A stretch of 64,000 nt of DNA from Cellulomonas phragmiteti (GCF_016862775.1 NZ_BONP01000002.1:62001-126000); one strand, 5' to 3'; numbered from the stretch's first letter, positions 53,623 through 62,758 are shown. Translations and numbers: made by a program. The notes: a model not told the origin generated them from the letters alone.

Positions 53623-53895
53623 ATGGGTATCGGCGGAATCATCAGCGCCATCGTGGTCGGCGCCATCATCGGCGCGCTCGGCCGTCTCGTGGTGCGCGGA
53701 CGCCAGAAGATCTCGATCATCGCGACGATCCTCATCGGCATCGTCGCCGCGCTCATCGGCACGTGGATCGCCTCGCTCGTGGGGTGGGACACCACCGACG
53801 GCCCGGACGTGCTCGAGATCGTCATCCAGGTCGCGCTCGCGGCGCTGTTCGTCGCGCTCTACGCGGGGTACGCCGGCAAGGGCCGCCGCCGCTGA
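53623..53895 (+). CDS. GlsB/YeaQ/YmgE family stress-response membrane protein
   Basis: 90 residues with three hydrophobic helices (about 3-24, 30-52 and 66-85), matching transglycosylase-associated GlsB/YeaQ proteins: G-A-I-I-G-A-L-G-R-L and G-I-V-A-A-L-I-G-T-W-I-A. ATG 53623, with GAGGAG upstream; GTG 53617 would add two residues. Usually induced by general stress. Confidence 0.88.
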   Translation: MGIGGIISAIVVGAIIGALGRLVVRGRQKISIIATILIGIVAALIGTWIASLVGWDTTDGPDVLEIVIQVALAALFVALYAGYAGKGRRR

Positions 53896-53903
53896 CACGA
53901 CGC

Positions 53904-53948
53904 CCGAGGGCCGGTACCTGGCGCACGACGCCGGGTACCGGCCCTCGG
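53904..53948. terminator. Bidirectional terminator between glsB-like gene and galU
   Basis: ccgagggccggtacc (53904-53918) pairs with ggtaccggccctcgg (53934-53948), with an inner GGCG/CGCC pairing. It is placed between the convergent 3' ends of the stress protein and galU. Confidence 0.75.
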
Positions 53949-53974
53949 TCCGTCCGGGCCGGGGCTCGGCGACG

Positions 53975-55354
53975 TCAGACGTGCACGCCGGTCGCGTCGA
54001 GCGTCGCCCCGGCGGGCAGGGCTCCCCCGTCGCCGACGAGCTCGGCGTCCCCGACGACGCGCACGCCCTGCTCGAAGGTCCACGCGCCCCGCACCTTCAG
54101 GGACGTCGCGTCGCGCAGCGACGGCACGTGCGGCACGTGCGCGTCGAAGTCCCCGACCAGCGCGTAGTGCGCGGGGTCGAGGTCGACGTACGGCGCGTCG
54201 ACCACCGCGACGAGCCGGTGGTCCGCGTCCTCGTCGTACACGTCGGAGCGCAGCACCAGCAGGTCGTTGGTCGTCTTGACGGGCAGGAACCGCTCGCGGC
54301 CCACCTCGAGCACGGCCGCACCGTCGAACACCTCGATGGCCGCCCCCATGGCCGACTCGATCTGCACGACCCGCGGGGACGTCTTGTCGGTCGGGTCCAC
54401 GTTCTTCTCGTTGCGGATCAGGGGCAGGTCCAGGACCCCGCCGGTGCGGCCCAGCTCGGCGGCGAGGGCCTCGAGGTCGAGCCACAGGTTGTTGGTGTTG
54501 AAGTACCGGTGCGTGGCGATGTCGGCCGCGGCGTCCGCGTCCTCGGGCGCCGTCTGGGCGGACTCCCGCAGCACGATCCGCTCGTCGGACCGCCGCACGA
54601 CGAGGTGCCCGCCCTTGCGGTCGGCGGGTGTGCGCCGCGCCACCTCGGCGGCGAACGGCGCGCCCGAGGCCGCGAACCAGCCGGCGACGCGCGCGTCCGG
54701 CGTTGCCCCGAGGTTGTCGGAGTTGGAGACGGACGCGTAGCGGAACCCGGCGGCCAGCAGCGCGTCGAGGACGCCCGACGCGAGCAGCGCCGTGTACAGG
54801 TCGCCGTGGCCCGGGGGGCACCACTCGAGCGTCGGGTCGGCCTCCCACGTCACGGGCGTCAGGCCGTCGACGAGGAGCTTCGGCTCGCGGTTCTGCAGGA
54901 AGTCCAGCGGGACGCCGTCGACGGCGAGTTGCGGGTGCGCGGCGAGGGCCGCGAGCGAGTCGTCGCGGGTGCGGAACGAGTTCATGAGGACCAGCGGGAG
55001 GCGGGCGCCCGTCGCGGCGCGGGCGGCGAGCACCTGGTCGGCGATGACGTCGAGGAACGTGCGGCCCCCACGCACGGGCAGCAGCGACTTGGCGCGGTCC
55101 ATGCCCATCGACGTGCCGAGCCCGCCGTTGAGCTTGATGACGGCCGTGCGGGCGAGCGCGTCCGCGGCGGCCGCGGCGTCGATCTGCAGGTCGTCGAGGT
55201 GCGGGACCCCGGTCAGCGGGTCGACGTCCGCCTCCCGGACCAGCCCGGTGCTCCCCGACTCCAGGAGTCCGTAGAACCGGGTGAACACGTCGACGGCCGT
55301 GTCGGCGACGCCGGCGTCACGCATCTTCTGCTGGGCGAGCGCGAGTCCGTTCAT
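53975..55354 (-). CDS. UTP--glucose-1-phosphate uridylyltransferase (eukaryotic-type UGPase)
   Basis: 459 residues. UGPase signature K-L-N-G-G-L-G-T-S-M-G-M (~74-85) with the Lys in A-K-S-L-L-P-V, N-S-D-N-L-G near 210 and a short C-terminal beta-helix tail. The length and motif match the large, eukaryotic-like UGPase rather than GalU. It supplies UDP-glucose, which the exopolysaccharide locus also needs. ATG 55354, six bases after TACAGT. Confidence 0.93.
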   Translation of the reverse strand: MNGLALAQQKMRDAGVADTAVDVFTRFYGLLESGSTGLVREADVDPLTGVPHLDDLQIDAAAAADALARTAVIKLNGGLGTSMGMDRAKSLLPVRGGRTFLDVIADQVLAARAATGARLPLVLMNSFRTRDDSLAALAAHPQLAVDGVPLDFLQNREPKLLVDGLTPVTWEADPTLEWCPPGHGDLYTALLASGVLDALLAAGFRYASVSNSDNLGATPDARVAGWFAASGAPFAAEVARRTPADRKGGHLVVRRSDERIVLRESAQTAPEDADAAADIATHRYFNTNNLWLDLEALAAELGRTGGVLDLPLIRNEKNVDPTDKTSPRVVQIESAMGAAIEVFDGAAVLEVGRERFLPVKTTNDLLVLRSDVYDEDADHRLVAVVDAPYVDLDPAHYALVGDFDAHVPHVPSLRDATSLKVRGAWTFEQGVRVVGDAELVGDGGALPAGATLDATGVHV

Positions 55355-55360
55355 GCGTCG

Positions 55361-55366
55361 ACTGTA
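55361..55366 (-). promoter_or_regulatory. -10 box for leaderless UGPase mRNA
   Basis: TACAGT on the minus strand ends 6 bases before ATG 55354; there is no Shine-Dalgarno between them. Confidence 0.6.
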
Positions 55367-55453
55367 GGAGCGATCACGTCACCCGACCTGGTGAATCCGG
55401 TCACACCGGGCAGGTGCTCGACCGTTGTTCACGCTGCCGTCGAGCGCCCGACA

Positions 55454-55494
55454 CGACGACAGGCCGGACCCTGAGCGGGTCCGGCCTGTCGTCG
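55454..55494 (-). terminator. Perfect 18-bp hairpin after tRNA-Ala
   Basis: cgacgacaggccggaccc (55454-55471) pairs with gggtccggcctgtcgtcg (55477-55494) around the loop tgagc, 15 bp after the 3' end of the minus-strand tRNA. It is the longest perfect stem in the window together with the one at 33426. Confidence 0.8.
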
Positions 55495-55506
55495 AACGAT
55501 CCGTGC

Positions 55507-55581
<75 letters not shown>

Positions 55582-55693
55582 TTGAAGCGGGGATCACACT
55601 AGCACCACCGCGGCCCCGTCACGAAACCCGCGGCGACCCTCCGGGAGCACCCCGGTCGCACGTCGCACGGCCACCGGCGGGAGCGCGGCCCGG

Positions 55694-56854
55694 CTACTGC
55701 CCGGCGGCCCGCCGGCGCGCGAGCACCGCGTTGAGGTCGATGCTGCCGGTCGTCTCCACCGACGGCTCGGCGCTCGTCCGCGACGCCTCGTGGGCCGCCG
55801 CCGCGACCTCCTCCACCGTGGCCGGCGCGTCGGCCGGGCGCCGCACCGTGGACGCCTCCGCGTCGGGCTCCGCCAGCGGGGCCGGGGTGCGACGCGGCGC
55901 GGGCGCCTTCATCGCGTACGTCGGGCGCGGGACGGGCACGGGCGACCACTCGGCCTCGCGGTCCGCCGCTGCCGCGTCGGACGCGGCCTCCTGCCCGGCG
56001 CCCGTGGCCGAGGTGGGCGACGACCGCCGCACCACCGGCACCGACCCCGTCGCGTGCCGCGCCGGACCCGCGGACTCGCCGCGGTCCTCGACGATCCGCG
56101 CGAAGACCTCGGTGCGGTCGTCCGACGGTCGCACCGCATGGCCGGTGACGAGCGGCACCGGCGCCCCCGGGTCGGACGCCGTGGGCACCGCCGGCGTCGA
56201 CCCGCTGCGCGGCCGCACCACGGGGGTGGCGCCGGTGCGCGGGCCCGCGGCGAGCCGCTCCTCGCGCTCGATGGTCGCGACCCACTCCGCGTCGGCGACG
56301 TGACCCGCGATCACCGCGCGGCGCCCGAGCACGACGACGGACGCGAGCAGCGCCGTCGGGACGGCGCCGAGCGCCCAGGTCGCTGCGGGCACGACGCCCG
56401 TGACGACCCAGCCGGCGACGGACGCGACGACGAGCACGGCAGCGAGGAGCCCGCGGCGGCGGGCGGCGGCGCCGCGGCGCGCGGTCGACGCCGCGCGGGC
56501 GGCGCGCGCCTGCGCCAGACGGCGCGCGGCCTCGGCGGAGATGCGCTCGGGTGTGGCGTGCGGTCGGTCCACGGTGGTGCCTCCTGTCAGCGTGCCGACG
56601 TACGCGGCCGGCACCCCCGTCCCCGGGGTCAGCAGTGCCGTCGTGCTCGGTCCCCACATCCCGGCCGCCGCGGCCCGGCGTCCCAGCCGGCGGCGCGTGC
56701 TGCTCGCCACCGCGACGACGCGCAGACCCGCGGAGAACCGGTCGTCGGCCCGAGCCTCCAGCAACCGTTGACGGTGCCGCAGGTGGTGCGGCACCAGATA
56801 CGCCGCCCACAGGCCCACGAGCGCGAGCGCCACGAGGCCTGCGAGTCCATTCAC
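55694..56854 (-). CDS. Actinobacterial membrane protein of the galU-moeA-rimJ cluster
   Basis: 386 residues. N-terminal helix (~3-17), a basic stretch, two central helices (~130-150 and ~155-178), then a ~190-residue Pro/Ala/Ser-rich tail ending S-I-D-L-N-A-V-L-A-R-R-R. By position it corresponds to the uncharacterised membrane gene that follows rimJ in mycobacteria. The helix-start-like tail end could be an interaction motif. GTG 56854 is supported by TACCGT exactly 6 bases upstream. Confidence 0.7.
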   Translation of the reverse strand: MNGLAGLVALALVGLWAAYLVPHHLRHRQRLLEARADDRFSAGLRVVAVASSTRRRLGRRAAAAGMWGPSTTALLTPGTGVPAAYVGTLTGGTTVDRPHATPERISAEAARRLAQARAARAASTARRGAAARRRGLLAAVLVVASVAGWVVTGVVPAATWALGAVPTALLASVVVLGRRAVIAGHVADAEWVATIEREERLAAGPRTGATPVVRPRSGSTPAVPTASDPGAPVPLVTGHAVRPSDDRTEVFARIVEDRGESAGPARHATGSVPVVRRSSPTSATGAGQEAASDAAAADREAEWSPVPVPRPTYAMKAPAPRRTPAPLAEPDAEASTVRRPADAPATVEEVAAAAHEASRTSAEPSVETTGSIDLNAVLARRRAAGQ

Positions 56855-56860
56855 GTCACG

Positions 56861-56866
56861 ACGGTA
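56861..56866 (-). promoter_or_regulatory. -10 box for the leaderless membrane-protein mRNA
   Basis: TACCGT ends 6 bases before GTG 56854 and was used to choose that start over the open frame to 56893. Confidence 0.55.
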
Positions 56867-56924
56867 GGGGTCGCGGCGGCCACGACGGCGCAACGGCGCG
56901 GCGTGTCGCGACGACGTCCGCCGC

Positions 56925-57533
56925 TCAGGCGCCGGTCCGGCGGCGGTGCCAGCGCTCCAGCATCCCCTCGGGGACGTCCTCGACCGTCAGGGCGAACGTC
57001 CGGTGGTCGCACCACCGTCCCTGGATGTGCAGGTAGCGCTCGCGCAGGCCCTCGTCCCGGAACCCGAGCTTCTCCACGACGCGCAGCGACGGGCCGTTCT
57101 CGGGGCGGATGTTGACCTCGACGCGGTGCAGCCCCAGGACGCCGAAGCAGTGGTCCGTCGCCAGCGCGACGGCCGTCGGCGTGATGCCCCGCCCCGCGAC
57201 GTGCTGCGACACCCAGTACCCGACGGCGGCCGACCGCAGCGACCCGTACTGGATCGACGACACCGTCAGCTGACCCACGAGCTCACCGCCGTACTGGATC
57301 GCGAACGGCAGCGCCGACCCCTCGCGCGCCTGCGCGGACAGCGCCCGCACGAACTGCCCGAACGACGGCCGCGGGCCGCGCACGGGCTCCGGGCTCGTCG
57401 CGTCCCACGGCTCCAGCCACCCCGCGTTGCGGCCCCGCAGCGCCATCCAGGCGTCCGCGTCGCGACGGCGCAGCGGCCGCAGGCGCACGTCTCCGTCGAC
57501 CAGCTCGACGGGCCACCCCACCGCCACCCTCAC
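56925..57533 (-). CDS. RimJ-type GNAT N-acetyltransferase
   Basis: 202 residues. GNAT fold with L-R-P-L-R-R-R-D-A-D-A-W at the N-terminus, acetyl-CoA loop H-V-A-G-R-G-I-T-P-T-A (~127-137) and the closing E-N-G-P-S-L-R-V-V-E-K-L-G-F-R (~164-178). This is the pattern of ribosomal-protein and small-molecule N-acetyltransferases. It sits next to moeA, as in mycobacterial moeA1-rimJ. Confidence 0.88.
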   Translation of the reverse strand: MRVAVGWPVELVDGDVRLRPLRRRDADAWMALRGRNAGWLEPWDATSPEPVRGPRPSFGQFVRALSAQAREGSALPFAIQYGGELVGQLTVSSIQYGSLRSAAVGYWVSQHVAGRGITPTAVALATDHCFGVLGLHRVEVNIRPENGPSLRVVEKLGFRDEGLRERYLHIQGRWCDHRTFALTVEDVPEGMLERWHRRRTGA

Positions 57534-57581
57534 TCCCTCCGTCCGCGGACCCGTCCCCGCAGGCCGGCCCGTGCCACTGCG

Positions 57582-58826
57582 TCAGCCCTCCAGGACCAGG
57601 CAGTGCACGACCGTCCCCGGGTGCACCGACAGGTCGGCCTCGCCGACGACCGCGAGCGCGTTGGCGTGCGCGAGCGCGGTGGTCGAGGGCGCCGACGGGT
57701 CGCCGACCGGGGTCGCACGGTACCCCTCGTCGGGGGTGCCGAGCACGGTGGCGGGGACGAACTGGCGCAGCCCGGGCGGTGACACCCAGCCCTGGGTGGC
57801 CACCGCGGCGACCGACGGACGGAACAGCTCGGCGTGCCCGGCCATGGCCCGCAGCGCGGGACGCACGAACACCTCGAACGACACCTGCGCGGCGACCGGG
57901 TGCCCCTGGAGCGCGAACAGCGGGACGGTGCGTCCACCCTGCTCCGCCAGGTCCAGCCCGAGGGCGCCGACGGTCCCGAAGCCCTGCCGCGTGCCCGGCG
58001 TCATCGCCACCTGGTCCAGCCGCACGGTCCCCAGGGGGGCGAGGACGTCCTTGACCGTGTCGCGGGCGAGCTCCGAGAGCCCACCGGTGAGCACGACCAG
58101 GTCGGCCCGCACCAGCTGGTCCTCGAGCGCCTCGCGCAGCGCCGCGTGGTCGTCCGGCACCGCACCGACGCGGACGGGCGTGGCGCCCGCGTCGCGGACG
58201 GCGGCCTCCAGCGCGTGGCCGTCCACGTCGAAGACCGTCCCCGGGCGGGCGGCGGTCGTCGGCTCGACCAGCTCGTCCCCCACGGACAGCAGGACGACGC
58301 GCGGTGTCGGGTGCACGGGCAGCCGCCCGCGGCCCATGGCCGCGGCCAGCGCGACCTGCCGCGCCCCGAGCCGGGTGCCGGCGGTCAGGACGACCTCGCC
58401 GGCGCGGACGTCGTCGCCCGCGCGGCGCACGTGCTGCCCGGGCGTGGCACCTCGCTGGAACACGACGCGCGCCTGGCCCCGGTCGGTCTCCTCGACGGGC
58501 ACGACGGCGTCGGCCCCCCGCGGCAGCGGCGCCCCGGACGCGACCCGGACGGCGGTGCCGGGCACGTGCCGCAGTCCGGCGGCGCTGCCCGCGTGCAGGT
58601 CGTGGGCCACGGGCAGCCCGAGACGCTGCGCACCGTCGACCACCGTGTCGTGCGCGGCGACCGCGTAGCCGTCACGGGACGCCACCGCCACCGCGGGCAC
58701 GTCGACCGGCGACACGACGTCGGACGCCAGGATGCAGCCCGCCGCGTCGTGCAGGACGACGTCGAGGGGCGGCACCGGGCCCGCGGCGGCGAGCACGGCG
58801 GCGAGGTGGTCCTGGACCGATCTCAT
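57582..58826 (-). CDS. moeA: Molybdopterin molybdenumtransferase
   Basis: 414 residues. Domain order fits MoeA: D-V-P-A-V-A-V-A-S-R-D-G-Y-A-V (~43-57), a beta-rich domain II, and a MogA-like domain III from ~170 (V-L-L-S-V-G-D-E-L-V-E-P). The usual T-G-G-x-S-x-G-x-x-D loop reads T-G-G-L-S-E-L-A-R-D (~265-274), lacking the second glycine. It inserts molybdate into adenylylated molybdopterin. ATG 58826 faces the 5-FCL gene across ~120 bp. Confidence 0.9.
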   Translation of the reverse strand: MRSVQDHLAAVLAAAGPVPPLDVVLHDAAGCILASDVVSPVDVPAVAVASRDGYAVAAHDTVVDGAQRLGLPVAHDLHAGSAAGLRHVPGTAVRVASGAPLPRGADAVVPVEETDRGQARVVFQRGATPGQHVRRAGDDVRAGEVVLTAGTRLGARQVALAAAMGRGRLPVHPTPRVVLLSVGDELVEPTTAARPGTVFDVDGHALEAAVRDAGATPVRVGAVPDDHAALREALEDQLVRADLVVLTGGLSELARDTVKDVLAPLGTVRLDQVAMTPGTRQGFGTVGALGLDLAEQGGRTVPLFALQGHPVAAQVSFEVFVRPALRAMAGHAELFRPSVAAVATQGWVSPPGLRQFVPATVLGTPDEGYRATPVGDPSAPSTTALAHANALAVVGEADLSVHPGTVVHCLVLEG

Positions 58827-58948
58827 GCGCGCATTGTGCCCGCTGCACGCCCGCGCGCCGGTGCGCGCCGCGCCCCGAGGGGGTTGCCTGCCGCACCGTT
58901 CGCGGACCGACGGCGCCTGCCGACCCCACCGTTTGCGACACTGGTGCC

Positions 58949-59617
58949 ATGAGCGCCGTCGCCCAGCCCCCTTGGCACGCCCACGAGGAGGCGACGGCCC
59001 AGCGGTCGCGACCTCGTGACACGGCCGAGGAGAAGGACCGGTTGCGGCGCCAGGTGCGGGCCCGTCGGACGCACCGGTCGGCGCGACGTCGCACCGAGGC
59101 CGCGGAGCGGCTCGCCGAGGTGGTGCTCACGATCCCCGAGGTGGCGGCGGCCGGCTGCGTGAGCGTCTACGCGTCGCGGCCGACCGAGCCGGGCACGGGT
59201 CCGCTCATCGAGGCGCTCGCCGCCCGCGGGGTGCGCCTGCTGCTGCCCGTGCTCGGGACGGGCCTGCAGCGCGACTGGGCCGAGTACACGGGCACCGACG
59301 ACCTGTGCGAGCGCGCACCGGGCCGCCCGCCGGAGCCGAGCGGCGCACCGCTGGGCGCCGCCGCCCTCCTCGAGGCCGACGTGGTGCTCGTGCCCGCGCT
59401 GGCCGTCGACGCCCGCGGTGGGCGGCTCGGCCAGGGCGGCGGGTGGTACGACCGGGTGCTCGCGCACGTGCGCCCCGGTGCGCCCGTCGTCGCGCTGGTG
59501 CACGAGGACGAGGTCCTCGAGGAGGTCCCGCGCGAGCCGCACGACGTCGCGGTCACGGCGGTCGCCACGCCCGACGGCTGGCGCATGTTCGAGCGACCGG
59601 CCGCGCCCGGCGCCTGA
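58949..59617 (+). CDS. 5-formyltetrahydrofolate cyclo-ligase
   Basis: 222 residues. R-R-Q-V-R-A-R-R near 33, and the family hallmark G-R-L-G-Q-G-G-G-W-Y-D-R (~160-171). Uses ATP to close 5-formyl-THF to 5,10-methenyl-THF. GACACT six bases before ATG 58949 may be a weak -10. Convergent with the penicillin acylase gene, whose stop is 20 bp away. Confidence 0.93.
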   Translation: MSAVAQPPWHAHEEATAQRSRPRDTAEEKDRLRRQVRARRTHRSARRRTEAAERLAEVVLTIPEVAAAGCVSVYASRPTEPGTGPLIEALAARGVRLLLPVLGTGLQRDWAEYTGTDDLCERAPGRPPEPSGAPLGAAALLEADVVLVPALAVDARGGRLGQGGGWYDRVLAHVRPGAPVVALVHEDEVLEEVPREPHDVAVTAVATPDGWRMFERPAAPGA

Positions 59618-59637
59618 CGCCGGCGCCCGCGGACCGG

Positions 59638-62208
59638 TCAGTCGCCGGCGGGCACCAGCGTCTGCCGGTCCACCGCGTCCGCGCGCACCGCGGCCTCGGA
59701 GAACGGCCAGGGGAACTGCCGCCCCTGCGCCCACGCCTCGAACTGGTCGTCGTAGTGCTTGCTCGCGGGGTGCCCGGAGGTGCCGGTGAGGTTGACCCAC
59801 GTCGAGGAGTCGAGGTCGCCCAGGTCGACGACCATGCGCATCGACGGCGCCGACGTCACCTCGTAGGACCCGGTCGACGCGTCCCAGCCGGTCGCGGAGA
59901 CGACGGCGGACCCTCCCCCGACCTGCTGCGGGACGGAGTTCACCAGGCGGTGCAGGACGGCGGGCACACCGTCGCCGCCGAGCACCGGGTGCCGCGGTGC
60001 GGCGGTGTGGAGCAGCCCCCACGCCCAGTCGTCGGTGCGGCTGCTGATCTGCGCGGTGAGCTGCGTGCGCGCCGAGACCAGCGCCCGGGCGAGCACGTCG
60101 TCGCGCCCCTCGACGACGCCCGGGGTCGACCGGTCGTCCCACCAGGCGGACGTCGGGTTCTCGAGCATGCCGCGGATCACCTCGACCCAGCGCGAGTCAC
60201 CCGTCGGCGCGTGCCCGTCCGGCAGGTCGTCGGCGAACGTCAGCTCCAGCACGGACGCCCACACCGCGGCGAAGTACATGGCGGCCGCGGAGTCGGCGTC
60301 CATCACGTGGTCCCAGTCCCGCAGGAGGTCCTGCCCGGCGCGGTCGAACGGGTCGTCCAGGTCGACCTCGAGCAGCGCGGGGACCAGCGCCTGGGCGTAC
60401 GGGCTGTGCTCGTCGGTCTGCAGCTCGGCGGTGGCCGCGACGTCCAGCGGCGCACCGGAGGCGATCCGCTCGGTCAGCAGGTCGCGGATGCGCTGGCTGC
60501 GGTAGCCGTAGTCGAAGTCCTCGGCGAGGAACGGCCCGACCCCCACGGGCGTGACCGCCTGGTTGGCCGCGACGACGAACCCCTCGGCCGGGTCGAGCAC
60601 GCGCGGCATGTCCGCCGGGTCGACCCAGCCCTGCCAGTCGTAGCGCGAGTCCCAGCCGGGCCGCGGCCAGGTGCCGTCGGACGGGACGGGCCCGGCCACG
60701 GCGCCGCGGACCGGGATCCGCCCGGGCGCCTGGTAGCCGATGTGGCCGTCGGTGGTCGCGAACACGATGTTCTGGGCGGGGACGTCGAAGATGGCGGCTG
60801 CGGCGGCGACGTCGTCGGCGTCCTGCGCCGTCATCATCGCGAAGACCGCGTCCCCCGTGCGCCCGGGCGTCAGCGCCGTCCACGACAGCGCGACCTCGAA
60901 CCGCAGGCCGGGCGCGTCCTCGGGGACGGGGGCGCGCTTGACGTCCGGGAGGTCGATCACGTCGGAGACGATCGGCCCGTGCCGGGTGCTGCGGATCTCG
61001 AGCTCGACGTCCGCGGCACCGGCGACCTCGACGGTCTCGGTCCGCACCTCGAGCGGGATCCGCTCGCCGTCGACGACCGCCTGGCCGTCCTCGACGCGCT
61101 CGAGGAAGAAGTCCGTGACGTCGGCGCCCATGTTCGTCAGGCCCCAGGCCAGCGACCCGTTGTGGCCGATGAGGACGCCCGGCAGACCGGCGAGGGAGAA
61201 GCCGCTGGCGTCGAACGGGCACTCCGGCGACACCTCGGCGCAGCGCAGCCCGACCTGCGACCAGATCCCGGGGGCGGAGATGCCCAGGTGGGGGTCGTTC
61301 GCGAGGATGGGGCTGCCGGAGGCGGTGTGCTCGCCGGCGACGACCCAGGAGTTGGAGCCGATGCCGTCGCCGTCGCCGACGAGGTGCGGGACGGCCGCGA
61401 GCGCACGGTCCGCCGACGCGAGCGCGTCCTGCAGCGCCTCCCCGGAGAGGTCGAGCTCGGCCGCCGAGGACGTCGGGACCACGTCGGTCGCCACGCCGTC
61501 GCCGGTGACGATCGGCAGGTTGCGGTCCTGCGGGTACGGGGGGAACAGCTCCTCGACACGGGCGACGTCCTGCACGAACCGGTAGGTCATCGCGCGTGAC
61601 AGCTCGCGGTCGTAGTTGGCGCGCAGGTCCCACGCCATCGCCTTGAGCCAGGCGAGCGAGTCGACGGGGTCCCACGCCTCGGGCGCCTTCTGCGGCACGC
61701 GCAGGCCCAGGACCGTGTACTCCATCGCGATGGCGCCCGGGTCGCGGTCCTCGAGGTACGCGTTCACGCCGTCGGCGTACGCCTGGAGGTACTGCCGCGT
61801 CTCGGGTGCCAGCAGGTCCCACTCCTGCTCGGCGACGCGCCGCCAGCCCAGGGTGCGGACCACCTTGTCCGCCGCGACCGCCGTCTCGTCGGCGCCGACG
61901 AGCTCGGCGAGCCGGCCCGAGGTGACGTGCCGGCGGTAGTCCATCTCGAAGAACCGGTCCTGGGCGGCCACGTAGCCCTGCGCCATGAACAGGTCGGACG
62001 ACGTCGCCGCGACGATCGTGGGGACGCCACGGGCGTCGCGCGTCACCTCGACCTCGGCGCCCAGGCCGGCGAGCGTCTGGGTGCCCTGCACGTCGGGCAG
62101 CGGCCGGCGCACGACGAGGGTGCCGACGAGCGTCGTGACCAGCAGGGCGAGCACGACGACGACGGCCAGGACGACGAGCACGGCTCGCATGCGGTGACGA
62201 CGGGGCAC
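59638..62208 (-). CDS. Penicillin acylase family Ntn-hydrolase
   Basis: 856 residues. N-terminal membrane/signal helix (~8-32). The alpha-chain region ends at Gly284, and the autocatalytic nucleophile Ser285 begins the beta-chain S-N-S-W-V-V-A-G. The L-A-N-D-P-H-L motif follows (~302-308). An A-T-T-D-G-H-I-G-Y segment near 500 and an A-A-N-Q-A loop are also conserved. Substrates may be N-acyl homoserine lactones, penicillins or acyl-lipopeptides. GTG 62208 follows TAGCCT by 7 bases. Confidence 0.9.
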   Translation of the reverse strand: MPRRHRMRAVLVVLAVVVVLALLVTTLVGTLVVRRPLPDVQGTQTLAGLGAEVEVTRDARGVPTIVAATSSDLFMAQGYVAAQDRFFEMDYRRHVTSGRLAELVGADETAVAADKVVRTLGWRRVAEQEWDLLAPETRQYLQAYADGVNAYLEDRDPGAIAMEYTVLGLRVPQKAPEAWDPVDSLAWLKAMAWDLRANYDRELSRAMTYRFVQDVARVEELFPPYPQDRNLPIVTGDGVATDVVPTSSAAELDLSGEALQDALASADRALAAVPHLVGDGDGIGSNSWVVAGEHTASGSPILANDPHLGISAPGIWSQVGLRCAEVSPECPFDASGFSLAGLPGVLIGHNGSLAWGLTNMGADVTDFFLERVEDGQAVVDGERIPLEVRTETVEVAGAADVELEIRSTRHGPIVSDVIDLPDVKRAPVPEDAPGLRFEVALSWTALTPGRTGDAVFAMMTAQDADDVAAAAAIFDVPAQNIVFATTDGHIGYQAPGRIPVRGAVAGPVPSDGTWPRPGWDSRYDWQGWVDPADMPRVLDPAEGFVVAANQAVTPVGVGPFLAEDFDYGYRSQRIRDLLTERIASGAPLDVAATAELQTDEHSPYAQALVPALLEVDLDDPFDRAGQDLLRDWDHVMDADSAAAMYFAAVWASVLELTFADDLPDGHAPTGDSRWVEVIRGMLENPTSAWWDDRSTPGVVEGRDDVLARALVSARTQLTAQISSRTDDWAWGLLHTAAPRHPVLGGDGVPAVLHRLVNSVPQQVGGGSAVVSATGWDASTGSYEVTSAPSMRMVVDLGDLDSSTWVNLTGTSGHPASKHYDDQFEAWAQGRQFPWPFSEAAVRADAVDRQTLVPAGD

Positions 62209-62215
62209 GGTCGAA

Positions 62216-62221
62216 AGGCTA
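62216..62221 (-). promoter_or_regulatory. -10 box for leaderless penicillin-acylase mRNA
   Basis: TAGCCT ends 7 bases before GTG 62208; the inferred start keeps six basic residues ahead of the signal helix. Confidence 0.5.
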
Positions 62222-62389
62222 CCCGTGGGGGCGCTTGACGGTGGCGCTAGAGTTGGCACTCGGATCCTGAGAGTGCCAGCGACGGTCGGACGGACGACCC
62301 GCGGACGTGGCGCGGCCCGCACGGCCCGCAGCACCAGGAGAAGCACGAGGACCGCCGGGGACGCCCGGCGACGACGATCGGGAGTCACC

Positions 62390-62758
62390 TTGCCCACCTA
62401 CGCCTACCGCTGCACGGCCTGCGAGCACGCCTTCGAGATCCAGCAGGCGTTCACCGAGGACTCGCTGTCGGTCTGCCCCCAGTGCGAGGGGCGGCTGCGC
62501 AAGGTGTTCTCGACCGTGGGCGTGGTGTTCAAGGGGTCGGGCTTCTACCGCAACGACGCGCGCACGGGCCGCTCGGCGTCGACGTCGACGAGCGCGGCCG
62601 GCAGCGGCGGCGACGCGGCGGCGAGCTCCTCGAGCACGTCGTCGTCCAGCACGTCGTCGTCCAGCACGTCGTCGTCCAGCACCTCCTCGTCCAGCACCTC
62701 GGGTGCGTCGACCTCGGGTGCGTCGACCTCGGGTGCGTCGACGGCAGCCTCCGCCTGA
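62390..62758 (+). CDS. FmdB-family zinc-ribbon protein with Ser/Thr tandem-repeat tail
   Basis: 122 residues from TTG 62390, which has GGGAG five bases upstream. FmdB zinc ribbon in residues 1-45: Y-A-Y-R-C-T-A-C-E-H-A-F-E with C-P-Q-C near 30, then F-K-G-S-G-F-Y. From ~82 onward the protein is almost only S, T, G and A, encoded by 15-bp repeats. Mycobacterial homologues act as redox-regulated partners of Hsp70. Earlier in-frame starts lie in non-coding-looking sequence. Confidence 0.85.
   Translation: MPTYAYRCTACEHAFEIQQAFTEDSLSVCPQCEGRLRKVFSTVGVVFKGSGFYRNDARTGRSASTSTSAAGSGGDAAASSSSTSSSSTSSSSTSSSSTSSSSTSGASTSGASTSGASTAASA
62633..62740 (+). repeat. 15-bp tandem repeats inside the FmdB gene
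   Basis: Three exact copies of agcacgtcgtcgtcc (62633-62677) are followed by one variant and then three ~15-bp units ending in ctcgggtgcg. Each unit encodes five residues (S-S-T-S-S then T-S-G-A-S). Unit number can change without frameshift. Confidence 0.85.

Noticed and set aside
62633..62740. Regular repeats suggestive of CRISPR
   Set aside because: Units are adjacent with no spacers and keep the FmdB reading frame.
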